From: Gammaproteobacteria bacterium
GTDB lineage: Bacteria > Pseudomonadota > Gammaproteobacteria > Steroidobacterales > Steroidobacteraceae
Assembly: GCA_016874055.1 (NCBI GenBank)
Contig: VGVG01000012.1
Coordinates: 1 to 46,577 of the forward strand
Length of the DNA stretch: 46,577 bases
Direction of reading: 5' to 3'
Position 1 is the first letter of the stretch; every line of letters starts with the position of its first letter. Positions 17,640-28,127 of this stretch are shown here, piece by piece. A model generated the notes under the pieces. The model saw nothing but the letters and a program-made list of their open reading frames with translations. It searched no databases and was not told the origin of the DNA. The position numbers and the translations under genes are program-made.

Positions 17640-19853
17640 TCACCTCCCCGACTTCGAGGTCAATGCGATGGTGGTCTGCTGCAACGCCGGGCTTCTGCGC
17701 AGTACGGCATCGATGGCGTACATCGGTACGTCCAGCGAGTCCGAGTAAAGATCATCGTATCCTGAGATGGCGGGGATGGCCGGGACGTGTGCGGTGACGA
17801 GCGTGATCGGCACCGCAACACCTGCACGCTCGGTCACGACCCGCGATAACTCGTCGCGGACCTCTTCGGAACTCTGGTAACCGAAGCCCGCAAGTTCGAT
17901 CTGATTACCAAGAACTCTAAGAATCTTCCAACCGGGACGCGCCTCGCCTGGTGGCTTCGACAAGCCCGTCTGGCTCTGCCAACGACCTTCAAGGTTAACG
18001 TACGTTCCTGACGTCTCAGCAAAACTACTCATCGGTAACAGCACGTGAGCGAATTTTTTTATTTCGTCGGTGACGAACGGCGTCACCGAAACAACGCAGG
18101 CCGCCATCCCGAGCGCTTGCGCAGCGAGCTCGGCATCGACCATATCGGCAGCAGGTTCGATCGGACCTATTAAAAGATATGCGCGCTGAGCAGTTTCTAG
18201 CATCCTGCGGACATTGAGTCCGGACGCATCGATGACCGCCACGCCGCCCGCCTGGCGATGCGGAACAACGCCAGCAAGCCACGCCCCTGCAGCGTTTGCT
18301 CCCTCGGCGAGAATGGCGAGCGAGGCACCACTCACGCAGGCGATTTCGGAGGCGATCGATCGCAAATCGACTGCAGCCGGGTGCCTTTGCGCCATAGCAC
18401 CAAGCCATACGGCCCTCGAGGTTCCATGACAAAGCGCTGCGGCCGCGGAACGCTGCACCGCTGATACTGCCACACCGTGCAGCAATCTCGAGTAAGCCTC
18501 GCCCGGTTGAACTCCTTTTAGCTCGCAGACTGCCGAGAGAATACCGGCAAGCTCAGGCACCCACTCGGAGGGCTGGCACGCGATCTGCGTTTCGACCGGA
18601 AAGTGATAATCACGCGAGCGTGAGTCCACGAAAGCGACCTTTGCACGCACGCGAACCGCCGCCTTGCGCAAACGATGTGCGAGGATCGGTAACTCGGAAC
18701 GCAAGTTGGATCCCACCACGAGTACACCCGATAAGGCCTCAACGTCAGCGACGGAGATGCCAAGCGAGGGTCGCAACGGATCAGAGGCATGATTACGGAA
18801 ATCGCGGCTGCGCAGCCGATGATCAATGTTTTGCGATCCGAGGCCTCGCGTCAATCGCGCTGCTAAGTACATTTCCTCAGCCGTGCACGAGGGGTGAACC
18901 AAGGTTCCCGTTGATGCGCCGGCGGCAACCAATCCACGCGTCGCCGCAGACAAGGCTTCGTCCCACTCGACTTCGCGCCATTTGGCACCTTCGCGTAGCA
19001 TGGGTTTGGTTAATCGGTCAGGCGATAATACCCCTTCGTAGCTAAATCGATCACGATCGGCGATCCAGGTTTCGTTTATGTCGTCATTCGCACGCGGCAC
19101 GACTCGTTTGAGCTTTCCGCGAATTACATGCCCGAAAACGTTAGAACCGATGCCATCGTGTGGCGCAACAAATGGCACCTGTACCATTTCCCACGACCTA
19201 CCTTGGTAACGATACGGCTTAGAATTGAGCGCACCCACGGGGCAAAGATCGATGATGTTACCCGACAGCTCGTGATCAATGCTGCGCTCGATCCAGGTGC
19301 CGATTTCCATGTTTTCACCGCGTCCGGTGGTGCCGAGCTCGGGAATGCCAGCGATATCTTGTCCGAACCGAACGCAGCGTGTGCAGTGAATGCAGCGTGT
19401 CATATCCGTCGAGACGAGTGGCCCGAGGTTTTTATCTTTGACTACGCGCTTGCGCTCGGTAAAACGCGAAATATCGCGTCCGAAACCCAGCGCAAGATCT
19501 TGTAGCTCGCACTCGCCGCCCTGATCGCAAATCGGGCAATCGAGCGGATGATTTATGAGCAGAAACTCCATCGTCGCCTTCTGGGCGGCGATGGCAGCCT
19601 TCGAGCGAGTAAATATCTTCATTCCCTCAACGACGGGCGTAGCGCAGGCCGGCAGAGGCTTCGGCGCTTTTTCGACCTCGACGAGACACATACGACAATT
19701 CGCTGCGACCGGCAGCTTGTCGTGGTAGCAGAAGCGCGGCACATAGGCACCGTACTGATCGGTGACATGAATGATCATTGCGCCCTTAACTGCCTTGACG
19801 GGCATATCGTCAACTTCGACGTTGATCAGATCGTTTTTTGGATTCGCAACCAT
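17640..19853 (-). CDS. nuoG: NADH-quinone oxidoreductase subunit G
   Basis: A 737-residue peripheral-arm subunit with the molybdopterin-oxidoreductase fold. The N-terminus binds the iron-sulfur chain: a [2Fe-2S] motif ([19 protein letters not shown] with a later Cys in CATPV), a His/Cys [4Fe-4S] motif ([18 protein letters not shown]) and [10 protein letters not shown]. The downstream molybdopterin-like region is degenerate and non-catalytic, as in the whole family. It is shorter than the E. coli protein and lacks the C-terminal extension found there. The frame is open to 19910 and would overlap nuoF; ATG 19853 is preferred and lies 16 bases after the nuoF stop. Confidence 0.96.
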   Translation of the reverse strand: MVANPKNDLINVEVDDMPVKAVKGAMIIHVTDQYGAYVPRFCYHDKLPVAANCRMCLVEVEKAPKPLPACATPVVEGMKIFTRSKAAIAAQKATMEFLLINHPLDCPICDQGGECELQDLALGFGRDISRFTERKRVVKDKNLGPLVSTDMTRCIHCTRCVRFGQDIAGIPELGTTGRGENMEIGTWIERSIDHELSGNIIDLCPVGALNSKPYRYQGRSWEMVQVPFVAPHDGIGSNVFGHVIRGKLKRVVPRANDDINETWIADRDRFSYEGVLSPDRLTKPMLREGAKWREVEWDEALSAATRGLVAAGASTGTLVHPSCTAEEMYLAARLTRGLGSQNIDHRLRSRDFRNHASDPLRPSLGISVADVEALSGVLVVGSNLRSELPILAHRLRKAAVRVRAKVAFVDSRSRDYHFPVETQIACQPSEWVPELAGILSAVCELKGVQPGEAYSRLLHGVAVSAVQRSAAAALCHGTSRAVWLGAMAQRHPAAVDLRSIASEIACVSGASLAILAEGANAAGAWLAGVVPHRQAGGVAVIDASGLNVRRMLETAQRAYLLIGPIEPAADMVDAELAAQALGMAACVVSVTPFVTDEIKKFAHVLLPMSSFAETSGTYVNLEGRWQSQTGLSKPPGEARPGWKILRVLGNQIELAGFGYQSSEEVRDELSRVVTERAGVAVPITLVTAHVPAIPAISGYDDLYSDSLDVPMYAIDAVLRRSPALQQTTIALTSKSGR

Positions 19854-19869
19854 ATCCCACGCGCGAGAC

Positions 19870-21192
19870 TTAAGCGGCCTCCCGTTGTGCATCGACGAGG
19901 CTGCGGCCACCGTGCTGGATCATGTAGTCAAACTCATGTCGGAATTTGTGAACGAAGCTCTGTACCGGCCAGGCCGCCGCATCGCCGAGAGCGCAAATCG
20001 TGTGGCCCTCAATACGATTGGCGATGTCGACGAGCAACTGCACATCGGCCATACGTCCTTGCCCCGCGACGATTCTATTTAGAACGCGATTGAGCCAACC
20101 CGTTCCCTCTCGACACGGCGTGCACTGACCGCAGGATTCAGACTTGTAGAAGCGCGAAATGCGCTCGAGAGTGCGAACCATACAGGTAGTTTCGTCCATG
20201 ACAATGACCGCCGCAGAGCCGACGGAGGAACCCACACTTCGCAGCGAGCCGTAGTCCATGTTCACGTCCATCATGACGTCACCGGGAACCACTTTCACAG
20301 AAGATCCGCCCGGAATGACAGCTTTTAATTTGCGACCGCCGCGCATACCGCCAGCGATTTCGAGCAGATCGCGGAACGGGATGCCGAGAGGCAGCTCATA
20401 GTTGCCGGGGTTTTCGACATGGCCCGATACTGAAAAAATAACCGTGCCACCCGCGTTAGTCGCGCCGAGCGCGGCGAACCACTCAGGCCCCTTGCGTAGG
20501 ATGGTCGGCACCGAGGCGTAACTCTGGGTGTTATTGATGGTCGTCGGCTGACCGTAGAGACCGAACGCAGCGGGGAATGGCGGCTTGAATCGCGGCTTGC
20601 CTGGCTTACCTTCGAGCGACTCGAGCAACGCAGTTTCTTCACCGGCGATGTACGCCCCCGCTCCGACGAAGGTGTAGAGGTCGAAGTCGATGCCCGAACC
20701 CTGAACGTTTTTGCCGAGCAGTCCCGCGTCGTACGCCTCTTTGACCGCCGCCTCAAAACGCGGAACAGGCTCGCCCAGGAACTCGCCGCGGATGTAGTTG
20801 TAGCCCACCGTCGCGCCCATCGCATAACCGCCGATGGCCATGCCTTCGACGAGCGAGTGCGGATTAAAACGAAGGATATCTCGATCGTGACAGGTTCCCG
20901 GCTCGCTCTCATCGGAGTTACATACCGCATATTTCTGCATCGGTTCATTACGCGGCATGAAGCTCCACTTGGTGCCGGTCGGAAAGCCTGCGCCGCCACG
21001 TCCACGTAGGCCACTCGCCTTGGTCGCGGCGATCACCTGCTCACGCGTCAGCTGGCCGGCAAGGATTTTTTTCCAAGATGAATAGCCACCGATTTTGAGA
21101 TAGCTCTCGAGAGTCCAGGGGCGCTCCATCTCTCGCGACTCAAACACCACCAGATTCATTCGGTCTCGCCAGGTTTGTAATGCGTTACTCAT
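19870..21192 (-). CDS. nuoF: NADH-quinone oxidoreductase subunit F (NADH and FMN binding)
   Basis: A 440-residue subunit at the electron entry point of complex I. It binds NADH and FMN through glycine-rich segments ([37 protein letters not shown]) and the [4Fe-4S] cluster N3 through [11 protein letters not shown] near residue 350 plus a later Cys. Length matches the family. It is ten bases downstream of nuoE and 16 upstream of nuoG. Confidence 0.97.
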   Translation of the reverse strand: MSNALQTWRDRMNLVVFESREMERPWTLESYLKIGGYSSWKKILAGQLTREQVIAATKASGLRGRGGAGFPTGTKWSFMPRNEPMQKYAVCNSDESEPGTCHDRDILRFNPHSLVEGMAIGGYAMGATVGYNYIRGEFLGEPVPRFEAAVKEAYDAGLLGKNVQGSGIDFDLYTFVGAGAYIAGEETALLESLEGKPGKPRFKPPFPAAFGLYGQPTTINNTQSYASVPTILRKGPEWFAALGATNAGGTVIFSVSGHVENPGNYELPLGIPFRDLLEIAGGMRGGRKLKAVIPGGSSVKVVPGDVMMDVNMDYGSLRSVGSSVGSAAVIVMDETTCMVRTLERISRFYKSESCGQCTPCREGTGWLNRVLNRIVAGQGRMADVQLLVDIANRIEGHTICALGDAAAWPVQSFVHKFRHEFDYMIQHGGRSLVDAQREAA

Positions 21193-21202
21193 ATCGAGTC
21201 AC

Positions 21203-21754
21203 TCACTTTAAGTCGTCCAGAATCTTATCTACCTTCGCCGGCGTCAGATACTCGTAAAAAATGTGATCGACCATCATCATGGGCGCGCCGGTACACGCCG
21301 CAAGGCACTCTTCTTCTTGTTTCAAAAAAATTCTTTTATCGGGCGTACTCTCGCCAGCCTTGATACTAAGCTTTCGCTCGCAATACGCGAGGATCTCCTC
21401 TCCGCCGTTGAGCCAGCAGCTGATATTCGTACACACACTCACGTGATGACGGCCGCAGGGGTGCGTCTCGAACATCGAGTAGAAAGTAGCTGCCTCATAG
21501 ACTTGAATTGACGGCAGCTTGAGATATTGCGCAACTGCATCCATCAGCTCGGGCGTCAGAAATCCGTTGTTCTGCTCCTGTACGAAACGTAGTGCCGACA
21601 GGGTGGCCGAGCGCTGCCGCCCCTCCGGGAAGCGCGAAATCCAGCCGTCGATTTCGTGGCGGGTATGCTCCGTAAGCAGTACGACTTTGTCGCCCATACC
21701 GGGCTCAAAAAAATGCCCGTCGCTCGTTGGCACAAGATTCGTCTCAGCACTCAT
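21203..21754 (-). CDS. nuoE: NADH-quinone oxidoreductase subunit E
   Basis: A 183-residue thioredoxin-fold subunit with the off-path [2Fe-2S] cluster N1a. The four cluster cysteines are in [13 protein letters not shown] and [12 protein letters not shown]. It partners NuoF in the NADH dehydrogenase module. The ATG overlaps the nuoD stop by four bases (ATGA). Confidence 0.97.
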   Translation of the reverse strand: MSAETNLVPTSDGHFFEPGMGDKVVLLTEHTRHEIDGWISRFPEGRQRSATLSALRFVQEQNNGFLTPELMDAVAQYLKLPSIQVYEAATFYSMFETHPCGRHHVSVCTNISCWLNGGEEILAYCERKLSIKAGESTPDKRIFLKQEEECLAACTGAPMMMVDHIFYEYLTPAKVDKILDDLK

Positions 21755-23004
21755 CGGTCGATCTCTCCGAAGACGATGTCCTGAGTGCCAATGACCGCGA
21801 CGACATCGGCCAGCATATGCCCAGTTACCATCTCCTCAAGCGAGGCGAGATGGGAAAAACCTGGAGCGCGGCATTTGAGGCGGTAGGGCTTATTCGCTCC
21901 ATCGCTCACCAAGTAAATGCCGAACTCGCCCTTCGGAGCTTCAACTGCGGCGTAGGTCTCGCCTTTAGGGACGCAGTAGCCCTCGGTCATCAACTTAAAG
22001 TGATGGATGAGCGATTCCATGTCACCCTTCATATCTTCGCGACGCGGCGGACGCACTTTCGCGTCAGCTAGCATGACCGGACCCGGATTTTTCTTCAGCC
22101 ACTCGACGCACTGGGCCACGATGCGATTGGACTGGCGGAGTTCTTCGATGCGCACGAGGTACCGGTCGTAGCAGTCGCCGTTCGCACCCACGGGAATATC
22201 GAAGTCGAGCTTCTCGTAAACCTCGTACGGCTGCTTCTTACGAAGGTCCCAGGCAATGCCCGATCCGCGCAGCATCGGGCCGGAAAAACCGAGTTGCATC
22301 GCACGCTCTGGACTCACCACCCCAATATTGACGGTACGCTGCTTCCAGATGCGGTTATCTGTGAGCAGAGTTTCGTACTCGTCGATAGCTTTCGGGAATC
22401 GCTCGCTGAAGGCTTGGATGAAGCCCAGCAGGCCGGCGCTCCGCGCTTCGTTGAGACGATCGGCCTCTTTTTGGGTGCGCCAACGCGAAACCTGATAGTG
22501 CGGCATCTCATGGGGAAGATCGCGATGAACACCACCCGGACGGTAGTACGTGGCATGCATGCGCGTGCCGGAAACTGCCTCGTAACAGTCCATGAGGTCC
22601 TCGCGCTCCTTGAACGCGAGCAAAAACACCGTCAGGGCGCCGATATCAAGACCGTGCGCACCGAGCCACATGAGATGATTAAGGATACGCGTGATCTCAT
22701 CGAACATCACGCGGATAAACTGAGCGCGAACCGGCGGTGTGACACCGATCAATCGCTCGATAGCCAGCACGTAAGCGTGCTCATTACACATCATCGAAAC
22801 ATAATCGAGCCGATCCATGTAACCGATCGACTGATTGAAGGGCTTTGACTCGGCGAGTTTTTCGGTGGCGCGATGCAACAAGCCGATATGCGGGTCGGCT
22901 TTTTGAATGACTTCGCCGTCGAGCTCGAGCACGAGGCGCAGGACACCATGTGCCGCAGGATGCTGCGGCCCGAAATTCATGGTGTAGGACTGGATCTCGG
23001 CCAT
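21751..23004 (-). CDS. nuoD: NADH-quinone oxidoreductase subunit D
   Basis: A 417-residue 49-kDa-type subunit that lines the quinone site, homologous to the large subunit of NiFe hydrogenases but without the nickel ligands. Landmarks are [22 protein letters not shown] (His in the quinone pocket), [26 protein letters not shown] and the C-terminal DIVFGEIDR. It is separate from NuoC, unlike the fused NuoCD of enterobacteria. The start is four bases after the nuoC stop. Confidence 0.97.
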   Translation of the reverse strand: MAEIQSYTMNFGPQHPAAHGVLRLVLELDGEVIQKADPHIGLLHRATEKLAESKPFNQSIGYMDRLDYVSMMCNEHAYVLAIERLIGVTPPVRAQFIRVMFDEITRILNHLMWLGAHGLDIGALTVFLLAFKEREDLMDCYEAVSGTRMHATYYRPGGVHRDLPHEMPHYQVSRWRTQKEADRLNEARSAGLLGFIQAFSERFPKAIDEYETLLTDNRIWKQRTVNIGVVSPERAMQLGFSGPMLRGSGIAWDLRKKQPYEVYEKLDFDIPVGANGDCYDRYLVRIEELRQSNRIVAQCVEWLKKNPGPVMLADAKVRPPRREDMKGDMESLIHHFKLMTEGYCVPKGETYAAVEAPKGEFGIYLVSDGANKPYRLKCRAPGFSHLASLEEMVTGHMLADVVAVIGTQDIVFGEIDR

Positions 23005-23008
23005 GATG

Positions 23009-23713
23009 TCAGCCCGCTATCTTCGAGTCGTTTTCCGGCCCACCCACCAGCGCGGGGTCATAGCGGTTGTCATGGCGAATCACTCGAGGTACGAGCGTGC
23101 GCGACTCGATGCTGACCGGCTCGTACACTACGCGCTGCCTCTGCGGATCGTAACGTACCTCGACATTGCCGATCAGCGGGAAATCTTTGCGGAACGGATG
23201 TCCGATGAATCCGTAGTCGGTGAGGAGCCGACGCAGATCGGGGTGCCCTTTAAAAAGAATACCGAAGAGATCGAACGCTTCGCGCTCGAACCAATTAGCG
23301 GCGGCCCAGATACCAACGAGAGAATCGACTATCGGTTCGTCGGCATCAGGACAGAATACGCGTAGTCGAATCCGGCGATTAAGTCGGACGGATAGCAGAT
23401 GACTCACCACCGCGAACCGTCGCCCCGGCTGATACCCCTCGGCTGCGCCGCGTCGATCGACACCACGTGAAAAGCCCGAACCCGTCGCCGAAAACGTCTT
23501 CCACTCGGATTGACCGTAGTGGAGATAATCGACACCACAAAGATCTATCAAGGTGTCAAATCCAAGTTGCGGATGATCGCGTAGCTCCGTTGCGACGGCG
23601 AGAAGATGCGGCGCGTCGCACTCGAGAGTAACTTCGTCCGGAAGTGACTCGATACGACGCACGAGATCACCGAGCACCGCGGAGAGGACCTCTGTCCAGA
23701 CGCGCGCCGTCAC
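23009..23713 (-). CDS. nuoC: NADH-quinone oxidoreductase subunit C
   Basis: A 30-kDa-type subunit, 234 residues with the chosen start, that stabilises NuoD and NuoB in the connecting module. The signature (E)[37 protein letters not shown] is present. The frame stays open to 23797, but that would overlap nuoB by 88 bases; the GTG at 23713 overlaps the nuoB stop by four bases (GTGA), with GAGG just upstream, matching the coupled pattern used throughout this operon and giving a normal N-terminus. A GTG at 23755 is an alternative. A moderately long insertion ([20 protein letters not shown]) sits in the middle. Confidence 0.9.
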   Translation of the reverse strand: MTARVWTEVLSAVLGDLVRRIESLPDEVTLECDAPHLLAVATELRDHPQLGFDTLIDLCGVDYLHYGQSEWKTFSATGSGFSRGVDRRGAAEGYQPGRRFAVVSHLLSVRLNRRIRLRVFCPDADEPIVDSLVGIWAAANWFEREAFDLFGILFKGHPDLRRLLTDYGFIGHPFRKDFPLIGNVEVRYDPQRQRVVYEPVSIESRTLVPRVIRHDNRYDPALVGGPENDSKIAG

Positions 23714-24207
23714 GGCCTCAACACCGAGCTCGTTCGAGAGATTTTTTTCTGTAACTGGATGATACCGTAAAGCAAAGCTTCGGCCGTCGGAGGACACCCG
23801 GGCACATAAACGTCGACTGGCACGATGCGATCACAGCCACGAACGACAGCGTAAGAGTAATGGTAGTAGCCGCCACCGTTGGCGCACGAGCCCATCGAAA
23901 TGACCCACCGTGGCTCCGCCATTTGGTCATACACCTTACGAAGAGCCGGAGCCATTTTATTAACCAGCGTCCCCGCGACGATCATTACGTCCGATTGTCG
24001 CGGACTCGGACGAAAGAACACGCCGAAACGGTCGAGGTCATACCGCGAGGCACCCGCGTGCATCATTTCGACAGCACAACAGGCGAGCCCGAAGGTCATC
24101 GGCCAAAGAGAACCAGTTCGAGCCCAGTTGACGAGGTTATCAACTTGGGTCGTCACGAAACCGCGCTGCGCAAACTCGTGGGAAGGTACCTCGTCCGTCA
24201 GTCCCAC
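23710..24207 (-). CDS. nuoB: NADH-quinone oxidoreductase subunit B
   Basis: A 165-residue PSST-type subunit that holds [4Fe-4S] cluster N2, the direct electron donor to quinone. Its four cysteines are the tandem pair in [10 protein letters not shown], one in [11 protein letters not shown] and one in [11 protein letters not shown]. The frame is open to 24318 inside nuoA, but the GTG at 24207 has AAGGGG seven bases upstream and overlaps nuoA by only 10 bases, giving the usual start (V/M)[15 protein letters not shown]. Confidence 0.95.
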   Translation of the reverse strand: MGLTDEVPSHEFAQRGFVTTQVDNLVNWARTGSLWPMTFGLACCAVEMMHAGASRYDLDRFGVFFRPSPRQSDVMIVAGTLVNKMAPALRKVYDQMAEPRWVISMGSCANGGGYYHYSYAVVRGCDRIVPVDVYVPGCPPTAEALLYGIIQLQKKISRTSSVLRP

Positions 24208-24566
24208 TCTAACGCCCCTTTTTTCCACTCGTAGATGAATCCGACAATCAAGATAGCGAGAAATATCCCCATCGAGATCAGGCCAAATCCGCCAATCGTG
24301 TCGAGCGAGACCGCCCACGGGAAGAGAAATGCAATTTCGAGATCAAAGACGATAAAGAGGATAGCGACGAGGTAGTAACGCACATCAAATTTCATGCGCG
24401 TGTCTTCGAAGGCTTCGAAGCCACACTCGTACTGGGAGAGTTTTTCGGCGTCTTCAGGGGCGCGCGAGAAATACCGACCAAAGCTGCTGCCGAGGACCAG
24501 CAATAGGGCGGCGAGGCCCGAGGCCACGCCGAGGAATAAAAGTGCAGGAAGGTAGTTCGACACCAT
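24198..24566 (-). CDS. nuoA: NADH-quinone oxidoreductase subunit A
   Basis: A 122-residue, three-helix membrane subunit and the first gene of the 14-gene nuo operon. It contains the conserved loop [23 protein letters not shown] that closes over the quinone entry and the helix [12 protein letters not shown]. An extended -10 promoter lies at 24629-24637, and tRNA-Leu is directly upstream. Confidence 0.97.
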   Translation of the reverse strand: MVSNYLPALLFLGVASGLAALLLVLGSSFGRYFSRAPEDAEKLSQYECGFEAFEDTRMKFDVRYYLVAILFIVFDLEIAFLFPWAVSLDTIGGFGLISMGIFLAILIVGFIYEWKKGALEWD

Positions 24567-24628
24567 TGGTTAGCGCCCTTGCACGAACGTAACCATTGAT
24601 TACGCACCCCCGTGCGGAAAGCCTCGAA

Positions 24629-24637
24629 ATTATAGCA
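24629..24637 (-). promoter_or_regulatory. Predicted extended -10 promoter of the nuo operon
   Basis: On the minus strand the sequence TGCTATAAT combines a perfect TATAAT with an upstream TG, the extended -10 form that can work without a good -35. It lies between tRNA-Leu and nuoA, about 60 bases before the nuoA ATG. No good -35 is seen because that position is inside the tRNA 3' end region. Confidence 0.6.
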
Positions 24638-24652
24638 GGATGCTGGTTGTTT

Positions 24653-24737
24653 TGGTGCGGACGGGGAGACTCGAACTCCCATACCTTACGGTGCTAGCCC
24701 CTCAAGCTAGTGTGTCTACCAATTCCACCACGTCCGC
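24653..24737 (-). tRNA. tRNA-Leu (anticodon GAG)
   Basis: An 85-base class II tRNA with encoded CCA, acceptor GCGGACG/CGTCCGC, an extended variable arm (ACCGTAAGGT region) and the anticodon loop CTTGAGG, giving anticodon GAG for CUC and CUU codons. It starts 15 bases after the secG stop and is probably transcribed with secG. The secG to tRNA-Leu linkage is a conserved gammaproteobacterial arrangement. Confidence 0.96.
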
Positions 24738-24752
24738 GATTTCGATTAATGC

Positions 24753-25118
24753 TTACTGAGCCGGTATAACAGGCTCCGGCGCCGGAGATGCGACGGGAGC
24801 GAGCGGCGCCACCGGAGCAGGCGCCGACGCCGGCGTAATCTGCGAAGACTGTTCGCCGAGCAGAGTCTCCGTCTTGGCTGTATTCGGTCGCGTACCCAAC
24901 CACGCGAGCGCGAGACTGTTGATCATAAATACCGCGGCAAGCACCGCGGTTAAGCGCGAAAGTCCGGTGGTTGCACCGCGCGCGCCGAAGACGCTGCCCG
25001 ACGCGCCGGCACCAAACCCTGCACCCGCATCAGCTCCGCGACCGCGCTGCAGTAAAACGAGCGCGACGATGCCGAGCGAGGAAAACACCTGGATGATGGT
25101 CAGCGTCGTCAGCAACAT
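24753..25118 (-). CDS. secG: Preprotein translocase subunit SecG
   Basis: A 121-residue inner-membrane partner of SecY and SecE. It has two transmembrane helices (residues about 4-23 and 55-74) separated by the conserved glycine-rich loop GADAGAGFGAGASGSVFGARGA. The C-terminal 30 residues are an Ala/Pro-rich tail (APAPVAPLAPVASPAPEP) of unknown importance, common in proteobacterial SecG. The start overlaps the tpiA end by ten bases. Confidence 0.96.
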   Translation of the reverse strand: MLLTTLTIIQVFSSLGIVALVLLQRGRGADAGAGFGAGASGSVFGARGATTGLSRLTAVLAAVFMINSLALAWLGTRPNTAKTETLLGEQSSQITPASAPAPVAPLAPVASPAPEPVIPAQ

Positions 25119-25915
25119 GAAGTTCTTTCCGATCCTAACTCGGCCGCCGCAACAATCGCGACGAAATCTTCGGCTTTGAGTGAGGCCCCTCCAATAAGGC
25201 CCCCATCGACGTCCGACATCTCGAATAGCTCGCGCGCGTTGCTGGGTTTAACGCTCCCTCCGTAGAGGACCCTTACCGACTGTGCAATTTTAGCATCCCG
25301 GGATGAGATCAGACCACGGATGAAGGCATGAACGTCCTGCGCCTGCCCAGGGGTTGCCGTCCGCCCCGTCCCAATCGCCCAAACCGGCTCGTAGGCCAGA
25401 ATGCACCGATCGAGCCCAGCGAGACCGGCGGGGTCAGAGTCAAGGGTTTGCAGGACCGCCGAAAGCTGGTGTCCTAAAACCTCATATGTGCGGCCGGAAT
25501 CCCGTTCCTCCCACAACTCCCCGACACAGATGATGGGGGTGAGCCCCACCGCTAAAGCGGATAGGGTTTTTCGACCAACCAGCTCGTCGGTCTCCGCGTA
25601 CAGCGCACGCCGCTCAGAGTGCCCGATGATGACGTGCGAGCAGCCGACCTCCCGCAACATCGTCGCTGCGACTTCTCCTGTGAACGCGCCCTGTACGGCT
25701 TCGGCGCATACATCTTGAGCTCCGAGTCCGACATTGGCGCTTTGAAGCTGTGGCGACAACTCTGCGGCGTAGACGAAGGGCGGACAGACGACGACCTCTA
25801 CGTTCCTCAAAGCGCGAGGCGCGAGTCCAGAGAGCACCCCCGCGACCAACGACGCGTTGGCGGCCCTCGAGCCGTACATTTTCCAGTTACCTGCGACGAC
25901 CGGCCTTCGTCTCAT
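25109..25915 (-). CDS. tpiA: Triosephosphate isomerase
   Basis: A 268-residue TIM-barrel enzyme that interconverts dihydroxyacetone phosphate and glyceraldehyde 3-phosphate in glycolysis and gluconeogenesis. The catalytic Lys is in GNWKMYG, the His in IIGHSERR, the Glu in LAYEPVWAIGTG, and the phosphate-gripping loops are in the same segment and in LYGGSVKP. The ATG gives the normal N-terminus RRPVVAGNWKM. It lies 11 bases after glmM and overlaps secG. Confidence 0.97.
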   Translation of the reverse strand: MRRRPVVAGNWKMYGSRAANASLVAGVLSGLAPRALRNVEVVVCPPFVYAAELSPQLQSANVGLGAQDVCAEAVQGAFTGEVAATMLREVGCSHVIIGHSERRALYAETDELVGRKTLSALAVGLTPIICVGELWEERDSGRTYEVLGHQLSAVLQTLDSDPAGLAGLDRCILAYEPVWAIGTGRTATPGQAQDVHAFIRGLISSRDAKIAQSVRVLYGGSVKPSNARELFEMSDVDGGLIGGASLKAEDFVAIVAAAELGSERTSCC

Positions 25916-25926
25916 GGGATCATCCT

Positions 25927-27258
25927 TTAAACTGCCGCGCGTACGGCATCGGCCAGTTGTTTAGCAAGCGACCGCGCTTCGACCGCATCTTCGGCTTCGA
26001 TCATGACGCGGATGAGCGCCTCCGTTCCCGATGCGCGCAGAACGGCGCGGCCGCGGCTCGACAACTGCTTCTCGATTTTCCCGAGTACGTCACGAACTGA
26101 AGGCACCTCAAGAGGATTGAACCGCCGGGGAACATTCACGTTGACCAGCGCTTGCGGAAGTAACGTGAGGTCCGCTGTCAGCTCTGCAAGCGGACGGCCG
26201 GTTTCCTGCATTATCCCGAGCACTTGTAGCGCGACGACCATGGCATCGCCCGTACTAGTGTGATCGAGCATCAGCAAATGACCAGAGGATTCCCCGCCCA
26301 AAACGCCGCCCACTTCGCGAAGCTTCTCGAGCACATACCGATCGCCGACGGCCGCGCGATGGAATCCAATGCCACGCTCGCGCAGTGCGCGCTCGAGACC
26401 GTAATTTGTCATGAGCGTGCCAACGACAGGACCCTGCAGCTGGCCTTTGGCATGTCGATGCGCGGCAATGACGTAGAGCAGTTGGTCGCCGTCGACCTTT
26501 CGACCGAGGTGATCGACCATCACCAAACGATCGCCGTCGCCATCGAGTGCGATGCCAACAGTGGCGCGGACCCCGGGCACCGTGAGCTGCAGCAGTTCAG
26601 GTGAAGTGGCGCCGCAGCCTTGGTTAATATTGCATCCGTTTGGCGAGCAACCGAGCGGTACGATCTCTGCACCGACGTCCGTCAGCATACGCGGGGCGAC
26701 TTTGTAGCCTGCACCATGGGCACAGTCGATGACGATCTTCATACCAGACAGCGAGATGTTTTTTGGCATAGTGCCGATGCAGAAGTCTTGATACGCCTTA
26801 CGCAACTTATCGACACGGCTCGCACGACCGAGCGATTTGGATTCACATGTTACGGGCGGCTTGACAAGCTCAGCCTCGATACGGACCTCATCTTCATCGG
26901 ACAGCTTGCAACCCTGTCCGTCAAAAAATTTGATGCCGTTATCGTAGAACGGATTATGCGAGGCGCTGATAACCACGCCGAAGTTACAGCGTAAGTGTCG
27001 CGTCATATGAGCAATGCCGGGCGTCGGCAAAGGACCGATGAGCATCGCGTCGACCCCTGCAGCGATGAACCCTGCCTCGAGCGCCGCCTCGAACATATAA
27101 CCTGATAAGCGCGTGTCCTTACCGATGAGCACGCAGCCCCCTTGTGGAGCCAGTGCCCGCGCTGCGGCGCTTGCAAGGTTCAGAACAAAATCGACGGTCA
27201 GCGGCGGCTCACCCACCTTCCCACGTATCCCGTCGGTGCCGAAATACTGCCTGGTCAC
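25927..27258 (-). CDS. glmM: Phosphoglucosamine mutase
   Basis: A 443-residue enzyme of the alpha-D-phosphohexomutase family that converts glucosamine 6-phosphate to glucosamine 1-phosphate for peptidoglycan and LPS precursors. The phosphoserine is in VISASHNPFYDNG, the metal-binding loop is DGDGDR, the sugar-specificity loop is GGESSGHLL and the phosphate-binding loop is RASGTEALIRVM. The open frame runs to 27291, but the GTG at 27258 overlaps the folP stop by four bases (GTGA), has GGAGG six bases upstream, and begins (V)TRQYFGTDGIRG as the family does. Confidence 0.97.
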   Translation of the reverse strand: MTRQYFGTDGIRGKVGEPPLTVDFVLNLASAAARALAPQGGCVLIGKDTRLSGYMFEAALEAGFIAAGVDAMLIGPLPTPGIAHMTRHLRCNFGVVISASHNPFYDNGIKFFDGQGCKLSDEDEVRIEAELVKPPVTCESKSLGRASRVDKLRKAYQDFCIGTMPKNISLSGMKIVIDCAHGAGYKVAPRMLTDVGAEIVPLGCSPNGCNINQGCGATSPELLQLTVPGVRATVGIALDGDGDRLVMVDHLGRKVDGDQLLYVIAAHRHAKGQLQGPVVGTLMTNYGLERALRERGIGFHRAAVGDRYVLEKLREVGGVLGGESSGHLLMLDHTSTGDAMVVALQVLGIMQETGRPLAELTADLTLLPQALVNVNVPRRFNPLEVPSVRDVLGKIEKQLSSRGRAVLRASGTEALIRVMIEAEDAVEARSLAKQLADAVRAAV

Positions 27259-28127
27259 ACTAGCCCTCCGCCGCCGCGTATCGAAACCCATATTTTGACG
27301 ACGTCGCAGGTTTCAGCCACGTCGTGGCAGCGAATGATACGCGCTCCGCCATCAAGTGCCGCGAGGGCGAGAGCAAGACTTCCGGCCAGGCGTTCGTTTA
27401 CGGGTCGACCCGTGAGCGCAGCCAGCATCGATTTTCGCGAAAGTCCCGCGAGCACTGGCACTCCGGTCGCCGCCATGATTTTCGGGATTCCCCGTAAAAG
27501 TTCAAGATTATGTTCGACGGTCTTGCCGAACCCGAAGCCCGGATCAACCAGCAAACGATCGCGACTCACGCCTGCCTGGATGCAGGCAGCAACGCGCTCA
27601 ACGAGAAACTCCGCGACTTCATCGACCACGTCTCGATATGAGGGCGCACGTTGCATATCGGCGGGTTCACGCTGCATGTGCATGAGGCAAATTGCCGCAG
27701 ACCCTTCGGCGACGGCCTCTAGTGCTCCCGGCGACCGCAGCGCCCGTACGTCGTTGATCATCTGCACTCCTGCCCGCAGAGCCGCGCGAATGACTTCCGG
27801 CTTACTAGTATCAACGGAGACGAGCACGCCTCGGGATACAAGGGCTTCGATGATCGGGGTAACTCGACGTTTTTCCTCGTCTGCCGAGACCGGTATCGCT
27901 CCCGGTCGCGTGGACTCGCCGCCGACATCGATGAGAGTCGCCCCTGCTGTGATCATGCACTGAGCGTGATCGAGCGCAGCAGACAAATCGACGAAGCGAC
28001 CACCATCGAAGAAGGAATCAGGCGTGACATTAAGTACGCCCATAACGACGGGAATAGTGAGGTCGAGCTCTCGACCGACGCATTTCAGACGCACGCGCAG
28101 CTCAGGTGCACGCGTCGAGCGACGCAA
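27255..28127 (-). CDS. folP: Dihydropteroate synthase
   Basis: A 290-residue TIM-barrel enzyme of folate synthesis that joins p-aminobenzoate to the pterin pyrophosphate. Signature motifs are VMGVLNVTPDSFFDGG, DVGGESTRPGA and DPGFGFGKT. The start is uncertain: TTG at 28127 directly follows the ftsH stop and has GAGGG rather far upstream; a GTG at 28094 would give a length closer to E. coli but lacks a ribosome binding site. The ftsH-folP-glmM order is the widely conserved one. Confidence 0.94.
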   Translation of the reverse strand: MRRSTRAPELRVRLKCVGRELDLTIPVVMGVLNVTPDSFFDGGRFVDLSAALDHAQCMITAGATLIDVGGESTRPGAIPVSADEEKRRVTPIIEALVSRGVLVSVDTSKPEVIRAALRAGVQMINDVRALRSPGALEAVAEGSAAICLMHMQREPADMQRAPSYRDVVDEVAEFLVERVAACIQAGVSRDRLLVDPGFGFGKTVEHNLELLRGIPKIMAATGVPVLAGLSRKSMLAALTGRPVNERLAGSLALALAALDGGARIIRCHDVAETCDVVKIWVSIRGGGGLV